NCBI RefSeq assembly: GCF_030867095.1
Contig: NC_081824.1
Span: 144,241,433 to 144,305,432, forward strand
Direction: 5' to 3'
DNA: 64,000 bases
Source of the DNA: Alligator mississippiensis
Taxonomy: Eukaryota > Chordata > Crocodylia > Alligatoridae
In this document: positions 56,646-64,000 of the stretch, one piece after another
Layout of the letters: each line of letters starts with the position of its first letter
How positions within the stretch are numbered: position 1 is the first letter of the stretch
Notes under the pieces: model-generated
Database searches by the model: none
What the model was told of the DNA's origin: nothing
What the model saw: the letters and a program-made list of their open reading frames with translations, nothing else
Program-made: the position numbers and the translations under genes

Positions 56646-59600
56646 TCACACACCTGCTTCATGGCAGGACTTTAGGGCAGGGACTCAAGGGCCTGGAGAG
56701 CAAAGGGAAAGAGGTACTAGTAAAACAGGTTGGAGACCAGTCATAGTCCAGAAAGCATGAAGAATGACATGGCCCCTTCTGAAAGGAGACCAGGAATACC
56801 ACTGTCCCGAGGTGGCAGAAACAATTGAGGCCTTAGGACTGGGTTGAAATTTATTAAAACTATATAGTTAAAAATATGAATCAGTAGACTGATCCATTTC
56901 TCTGTTCCTTGGCAGCTGAACCAGAAAAGGAAAGGAGCTAAACTCATGCTCGAACTGAGCCAGTTCTTCCCACACCCCACTGTGTCCTTTCACGTGGCCC
57001 AAGTATGCCTCTCCTCACATCCCTTACACCCATATAATGCAACAGAGTCCCTAGTGGATTTAGCACTCCTATGAGGGAATGCTTAGAGGGACAATGAGTG
57101 GATACTTAAGTACCATGGTGATGGAAATGGATTTACTTGAGTATTACAAAGGGGAAAGCAGCTTTGTGTGCATCTTCCAGGCAGTGATGTCTTCCTGTTC
57201 TTTCAAGTTCTCAGAAGGGTAGGGGATGTTGCTGAGATGGCACCTCCATTTCTGTTGCAGTGTTCAGTATCATAATTTCATGATGATTAGTTACTTTCCT
57301 TGTTTCTATTTTCTCTATAGTTCTACTACTCCTATATGTCCCTTTTTCCTGATATGTTTATTAAGCATAAAAACATGCAAGTGAATTAAAAAAGGTTGTG
57401 CTGCTAGTTTTGTCGAGCCCGGCTCAACCTCTTAGACAAGGAAGGTTAAATAAAAAAAAACATAATGAACTGTAGTGGCCATGTTTGGCTGAGTCATAGT
57501 TTAAAGATTGCAGTTACGTTTGTATATTATGCACTAATCAATAGCACTACTAGCAACACATCTTTGAAAAGCACTATATTGCACAAATACAGAGCATGGT
57601 AAACTCCACCACCACAGCATCTTAACTGAAGGAGCGCAAATTGCTTAGTAATGACTGTACCTAAACAATAAAGCTTTTAATGGCAGTTCGCTCTTTGAAA
57701 ACCTGTGACATTGACACTCATGGAAAAGTTTGTTGGAAAGTGCTTGGCAAGCCTAGATATTACAAATAGCAACATCCCACTCTTTCAGTAAGTACTGTAT
57801 ACGGAGTGCAAAGGTAATAAAATGATTAAACAAATCTGTTCTTATCTTGCCGGAAGATAAAAAAACCCAAATAGGATCAATAGAACAAGTTGATTCTCTT
57901 GTTGTGAAGAGTGTTACTAATAAAGAACATTTCCCTGCTTTTAAACAAATTGGTCTCATATGTAAAAAGAAGCCCTTCAAAGTACAATTGGAGGAAAACT
58001 ATTATCAGGGCTAGGCATCCGTCTAATTGAGTGAATACAAATGTCGCCCCCCTTTATTTCCTCTATACATGTGACTAAATGTACACATATCTTTTCATTC
58101 AGGTGAATTTGCCCGAGTTGCCCATATAATTTAAAGTCCCACGAATGTACCTGAGTTAGGTACTTACTGTTGTTTCACAATGCAGAGAAAATTGCACTTT
58201 AGTAGTGCCAATCAGAAGTTAACACTGCCCAAAGTTCCTAGAAAGTGGTATAAACTGCTGTATTTTCAAGTACATTAAATAGAAAATAACTGTGCTCCAG
58301 TAAGTATTTCCATTTCAAGCAACTGTATATTAATTCTTTCATTGTAATGGCAACTATAGGAGATGTATAAATCCAGTTCTTTGTGGCAAATGCATGTGCT
58401 CATGTACTCATCTGCTTTTTCACACCTCCCTGAGCCAGGCACAGTTTTGAAAAGACAGTTCTTAGCAGTTAAAATTTAAGTTTGTTTTCCTAATTAACTG
58501 AAAACCTTTCTATAATGATGGAACCCACCTTAGAGGCTTGCATTATCTTGCAGTATGCTATTACATATCCCCTCTTGTCATGATTTAATAAAGTTGTCTA
58601 CTTTGAGATTTAATGTCAAATAGACTCATTGTAATTATACCTATTACTTAAAAGAAAAACAAAAAAAAACTATGCCATGATTTATGTGTGGTGAGAGTTT
58701 GTGTGTTTTAAGGTCAGAAGGGATCCCTACATCATCTAATTTAACTTTTTTTTTTTATAAATCGGAGACCATAGGATTTCAGCCAGTTACTGCAGGGTTG
58801 AGCCCAATAAATTATGTTCAACTAAAGCAGGCCTCCCAGAATGACATTTGGTCCAATTTAGTGATAAGGGTTTTGCTTTAGTGGTATCAAATCTAATACT
58901 AGTTAGATTACACTGTAATTAATATATAACCCATGGTACAGTGAACAAGTTGCATGCTAAACATTAATATGTAATCTCATGTTGTCATTTAAAATGCGAA
59001 CACTAAGGACTGGCAGCCCCCCTGCTACACCCTCCACCCCTTTCTCTTGCAATGGAAATGCTATTGACTTCAGCCTATTGCAGGTCACCTCGTCTCTGTG
59101 AGTATAGTATGAAACAAAGAACAATTCTGTTATACTTTGTTCCCAAAAGTCACATTATCAGCTCTGCGTTCCCCTGGGAAAGGAATCCTTTTCAAGAGGA
59201 TTTCGTTCTATCTGAAGTCCCTGTTTTTACAAGCAAGTGCTTAACACAGGGCCCTATTTGCTTCCATACCCCTTCAAAGTGAGCACATACCTCTTCCTCT
59301 GGAGCTTTTACATTCACAGACTGGTGCATTCTTTGAATGGTAATTGCCTCCATACACAATGCAAGCTGCTGGCACGCTCCAGCTTCACCATGCACTTGAA
59401 TTTTCAAATATGGACATAAGGAAACGCCTCCTGCATGCTCATAAATTCCAAAGAGGAATTTGCCAGTTGACTTACTTAGCAGCTCTGTCTGCCTGATTGT
59501 TTTCCTTGACTGCATGTTTCAAAGTGTGGGCCAAGAGGGTTAAAGCCTGGTTGCCTAGCAATACAAAACACGGATCCTGTATACAAAGGCGAAGAGTGAC

Positions 59601-62303
59601 AGCACACGGAGAGAAGTACTTTCTTGCATTATTTCAATTTCACATCACCAGCCTCTAGGTTCCTCTTTTGGCATGAACCAAATCCAACAGTCCTTGCTCA
59701 GGCAAAATTTCCTGCCCCTGTCTCTCTCCTAACTGCCTCAAATCATCTCTTCTTTGTTCCCCTCCCTTGCCAGTTCAGTTCTGCAACCTCACTTCCTAAG
59801 TTGCCCTCATCTGGGCTACAGCCTGAGAGTGGCCTGGGAGCTGATGGAACATGGCAGCATGCTGGAGGAATCCCCCAGCCATCTCACCTGTGGGGACCAG
59901 GTCAATGGGCCTTCTCTGAATAGCTCTATTAAATGAAGCCTTACACAAGAGGCAGCTGAAAACTGGTCCTTTTTGGGGCAGAGAGGTACATCCACTACCT
60001 CAGTGAAAAGGATGCTTACTGGGAAGAGAAAATCCTGTTTTCAAATCTTAACTCTTCTTGATTTAGTGTAAAAACTGGATCCCAGATATCACACATCCCA
60101 GAAGACTGGCCCCAGTATTGGGCATAGTGGGGTGAGTATATCTAATATCAATAAATGCATTTTTGCATAAATACTAAAGCATTCCTTGGAGCAGTCTTGT
60201 ATCTGACTCTCTCACGGTGCAAATGAGTGACCCCTTGACCACCATGTCTCTCTGTATGATGGGAAAGGCACCTCTATCTGGCCAAGAGTTAGGTTTGTAA
60301 GTCCTGTTAAGGGTCGACCCTAACACCTCTGCTATTTGCTATCAGCTTGCTGGCTTCTATGAATCCCATTTTAAGTGCTTAACTCTCTTTGTACTTGATA
60401 TAGGCTCCCACCTTAGGGTAGAGGATTCCACTCAGTATCAACTGTGTCTTAAAATTTAGTTGTTGCTACATTGAATATGTATTTCTACATCCTTTGTCCC
60501 TTTCCCTCTCCCCTCCCCCTGAGGTTCTGTTTCCAGTAACTTAAATCCCTGAACCATGTACCCAGTGGGGGTGTGCAGCATACCACCAGAATGGTTTTTC
60601 ATTAGAGTCACACAAGCGGAGTGAGACTGATACTGCAGTGGAATGAAAATGGTTGCTGCTACCCACTAGGTAATAGCTGGGTGTTTAGTCAAGTGTTTGG
60701 TAATTGGGATGTGCAGACACAGTCAGCCAAACCCAGGATCATGGGATGTTCTTCCAATAAAGAAACCTCATACCACAGGAGCATCAACCAGAATTTTGTT
60801 TCTCTTGGTGTAAGACAGGGATTTCTCTGCCTTAGCTCTTCACCTTCTGTTTTGATGCTCTGAGAATGCAACACAATCTCAGTTTGCTATTTTATATTAA
60901 ACTACTGCAGTGTCAGATCACTTCTTGAATCTCTACATTTCTTACCTAACCAAAAACTTCAGATTTCATTATACAGGTTTGGTAGCTTCCTCTAACAGCA
61001 TCTCACTGTAGCTTAACCCTGAGGAAGTCATACATTTCACCTCACTTTGTCCTAAGAATTCTCAAACACACTATCTATCCAAGTGGCTATATGACTCCCA
61101 TGACCTGTCTGAACCTGGCTTCACAATACCCCTGCAAGAACAAAGATGTTATCCTCATTTAAATATGGGAAACTGAGGCACTGTAAGATCAAGTGATTTG
61201 CTCCAATCTAGGGTACAGCCAGTTACCAAATCTCCAATCCAGTGCTACAGCCAGAATGCTATCCTTCCAATTCTGACTGTCTCACTGGTGCTGAAATCCC
61301 CCTGGTGCCAGTTGCGTACTGCTTTGGTCAGGCCCTTGAAATCTTAGCTGGGATTTATGTTCTCGTTAATATCCCATTCTAATTTCATTACTTAATTTTG
61401 CTCCAGCTGTGTCCACAATTTGTCAAGAAAAAGAGGGATTTAATTACCTAGAAAGTGTTTCAAATCCATGGTGCTGGGTACTGTAGGGGAAAAAAATCTG
61501 CTCTTTCAACAGATACGAATGTGTCCATGCGCCAGTGAGAATTGGGTTGAAAGATATTGAAGTTGCATGCAGGTACAGCACAGCAAAATGAGGTTTGTAT
61601 GTGTTTCACCTGTCTAAGTGCTTGAGAAGTCCATGCTGGGTGTTGCATGCACAACATTTTGTGTCCTACATCAGGGGCCATTTTTTGAACAGTGGATGCA
61701 GGAAACTCATGCTGGTTTGCAGCCTCAGCGAATAAGGAAAATGAATGGGCAGAGTTTATAAGGTGAGAAGGGAGAGAAAGGGAAGTCAACCTGAGGAGAA
61801 GAAAAAGAAAACTTAGACATTAGCTTTGCTGTCCAGAAGAGGCAAAAAAAGGGTCCTTCCCATTTGCCCTATATGACTAGCACTGGGATGGCCAAAGGTG
61901 TGGTGAGGGGCAGTGGTCACAAGTGTCTCATGACTGGCTGAGGAGTGAGGGCTCAAGTATTGCTGCCTAATTGCTGCTTGATGATGGTGGGTACGCTGAA
62001 GGCTTCTGCCCATGGTGTTAAGCTGTAAACTCTTTGGGCAGGGACTATCTTTTCCTATACCCCTGGGACCTTCATTCACTATGTGGGAAAGTGACTTGTA
62101 ATAGAAAAGGCTGTACAGAAACACAGGTGAAATCTACATAGGAATTGTGATGCAAAAAGGTATCATTTGAGGGATGACAGTGGTACAGAAAAAACACTTC
62201 CAGGTTTGTCTTTATGAATTTGATTATTGAGGATATTGTTACATCTACAAGTTCTGCTTCCTCAATGCCTTGCTCTCTTGGCATGGTTAATAACTGGACC
62301 TCT
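56646..62303. other. TTLL2-UNC93A intergenic sequence
   Basis: Mostly AT-rich and unremarkable. At about 58705-58815, aaggtcagaagggatcc resembles an antisense CR1 3' end. I found no exon of either gene. Confidence 0.45.
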
Positions 62304-62311
62304 TAGTCTCA

Positions 62312-62584
62312 CAGTGCCGTAGCAAGGGGGGTGAGCAGGGCGACTGCCCTGGGCGCCAAAGTGAAGTGGCGCCAATAGGCGCTGCCCAGCCGGGGTGGGG
62401 CATGGGACAGAGCCTCAAGCTACTCGTTTGAGGGGCGCTGGGATGAGGGGAGGGTGGCTCTCGCTGCTGCACGCACCCCCGGGCAAGCATGGTGGGGTGG
62501 TGCCCCCCGGATCTGTGCATGGGGTGAGGACGGGCTGCAACTGTGGGCTAGCCCCAGGTGCCAAACTTCCTTGCTATGGCACTG
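62312..62584. mobile_element. hAT-like non-autonomous transposon
   Basis: The left end cagtgccgtagcaagg and the complement of the right end, cagtgccatagcaagg, differ at one base in 16. The flanks tagtctca (62304-62311) and taatctca (62585-62592) match at 7 of 8, as expected for a hAT target duplication. The GC-rich 273-bp copy has no transposase. Confidence 0.85.
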
Positions 62585-63114
62585 TAATCTCATATGATAG
62601 TTTTGTGACATAACACAATATAACTAATGCTGTAATGTAGTTCATTTTCAGACAGACACTAATGGTAGAGGTTGGCAAATCTTCAATTTCTCTTGGCATT
62701 TTGTCCACCTCATAAAGAGGATGATTACAGTTCTGCTGTTGTTACAATTGCTACTACTAACTGCATTTATATAGTAGCAAGTGTTATAAAAAGGTAGGAC
62801 AAGACCAATATTGTCAGAGATACTTGGCCAGTGAGTAGCCACATTGTTACATTGTGCATAGACAGCAAGCAAGTGAAGCCTTGCATGAAAGTGGGCCAGT
62901 GCTCATTAAGCTGTACAGTTATGTTGCTACAGGATAGCTGTTAATAAGGATCCAGTCCCTTGTGAACAGTCAAGGACCCTTTACTCCTACTGACTTTTGT
63001 GGGAACTGAAGAGTATACTTTGTACGCATTGTACTATTGGATGTAAACTTTTTGTACCATGATTGTTTCAAGGGTACATAAAATATAACACAGAATACAA
63101 CAGTCTTTTTCATA

Positions 63115-63248
63115 TTTATTATTCTTTTTTGTAAAAAAATCCAACACGGTTTTTTTAATGGTTATTAGTAAACTTTTACATGTAGTGGTAAAGTCAGATA
63201 ACCCTTTAAAAAACAGATGTATTGAATAAGCTTTGGTTCTTATTTATT
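63115..63248 (-). terminator. Candidate polyadenylation signals for UNC93A
   Basis: AATAAA occurs on the - strand at the complement of 63243-63248 and of 63115-63120, about 130 and 260 bases past the stop, in AT-rich sequence. Confidence 0.45.
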
Positions 63249-63379
63249 TATACTGCACTGACCCTGAAAAAAATCAGTTCTTTTAAATTCTTCCTAAAAA
63301 TTGATTGAGCACCTTGGAATCTCCTTTTAAAAACCTGTTGCAGTGAGGTGACTTGTTTTCACTACCCTGGTCCTTTGGG

Positions 63380-63645
63380 TTACAGGGGTGTTTCTTGGGC
63401 TGGGGCTCCTGTTATTTCTTTCGATACTGGGGTGGGTGGTCTAGGAGACTCCTTTGATTCCATATACTCAACTATTCCATACCCCACCATGGACATCACC
63501 AGGACAGACAATAAGACATACAGTTTAATGTAGACCTGCAAGAATGTGCTGTATCCAAAGGCTATGACAAATCCCAGTGATTCCCAGAGACGATAGTTAG
63601 CAAAAGCAGCTTCCTTGTTCTTCTCAAATAAAACTCCATAGAGAG
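63380..63645 (-). CDS. UNC93A: UNC93A, last coding exon (rest of gene outside window)
   Basis: After the acceptor ctcattccttgcag the exon encodes ALYGVLFEKNKEAAFANYR, then two hydrophobic segments (about LGFVIAFGYSTFLQVYI and LYVLLSVLVMSMVGYGIVEY), and a short polar tail ending ETPL and TAA. The first segment is nearly identical to human UNC93A ALYGVLFEKSKEAAFANYR. UNC93A is a multipass membrane protein of the UNC93/MFS-like family; these are its last two membrane helices and its cytosolic tail. The first base of the Ala codon comes from an upstream exon beyond the right edge. UNC93A also neighbours TTLL2 at human 6q27. Confidence 0.94.
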
Positions 63646-63837
63646 CTGCAAGGAATGAGAAACAACGTTTGTGATGGCAAGTTTGAAATGATGGCATATT
63701 CTGTGTTCACTACAACAGGAACTCAGCTCTCTTCCTGGTAAACAGTCAATCACAGGAGACTTACAAATGTGTATCTGGGTCATACAAATTTATATGAGAC
63801 TAAATATACAGTGAAAGTGGTAAATAATACATATGCT

Positions 63838-64000
63838 TCATAGATTTCATAGACATTAGGGGCTGGAAGGGACCTCATGAGATCACTGAGTCCAGCCCCT
63901 GCACTCCGCCATAGACAGGAAGTCAGTTGGGATCAAGTGATCCCAGCAAGAAAAATACCCAGATGTTTTTTGAAAGAGTCCAGAGTCAGTGCTTGCCCCA
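63838..64000 (-). repeat. CR1 3'-end fragment, antisense, running off the window
   Basis: It begins ttcatagatttcatagacat and continues ggggctggaagggacctcat and tccagcccctgcactccgcc. It lies in the last intron of UNC93A. Confidence 0.7.

Noticed and set aside
1-64000. CRISPR arrays, operons, phage-type or other prokaryotic systems
   Set aside because: Spliced vertebrate genes, CR1 LINEs and microsatellites show nuclear vertebrate DNA; no regularly spaced direct repeats of CRISPR type were seen.

Overview
The window is vertebrate nuclear DNA, probably reptilian and most likely crocodilian (alligator-like). The genes have short phase-matched exons in long repeat-filled introns. The interspersed elements are CR1-family LINEs ending in the tail ACTATGAAACTATGAAAC, which I recall from alligator CR1s, together with many short inverted-repeat (fold-back) DNA transposons. 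The lineage call is inference; the gene calls rest on protein sequence.

Three host genes are supported. (1) On the + strand, 14 exons between 3769 and 39844 encode the last 1089 residues of a CENPJ/CPAP-family protein. It begins at the tubulin-contacting SAC-type motif, continues through a disordered acidic/serine-rich part and coiled coil, and ends with the complete C-terminal TCP10 (G-box) domain. All splice phases agree and the spliced length is exactly 1090 codons including the stop. The neighbours make this the TCP10 paralogue rather than CENPJ itself. Earlier exons must lie before the window or in sequence I could not recognise. (2) On the - strand at 49590-51272, a single uninterrupted coding exon encodes TTLL2, a tubulin tyrosine ligase-like enzyme. 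(3) On the - strand at 63380-63645 lies the last coding exon of UNC93A, a multipass membrane protein; the rest of that gene is beyond the right edge. TCP10, TTLL2 and UNC93A are also close neighbours on human chromosome 6q27, so this is an old conserved block.

Two of the three genes concern microtubules: a centriole-type tubulin-binding scaffold and a tubulin-modifying enzyme. They are convergent, about 9.7 kb apart.

The remainder is non-coding: introns of the TCP10 gene (one of 13.8 kb) and two intergenic regions (39.9-49.5 kb and 51.3-63.1 kb), rich in nested repeats. The clearest cases are a hAT-like element with an exact 8-bp target duplication (32635-33410), a hAT-like element with a near-exact 8-bp duplication (62312-62584), a solo LTR with an exact 5-bp duplication (54391-55420), a CR1 interrupted by a small DNA element (41410-42420), and a family of fold-back elements sharing a CCTCAGAGG core. 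I found no CRISPR, rRNA, functional tRNA or prokaryote-type system. I saw no convincing wholly new system; the most unusual gene-level feature is an apparent exon duplication in TCP10.
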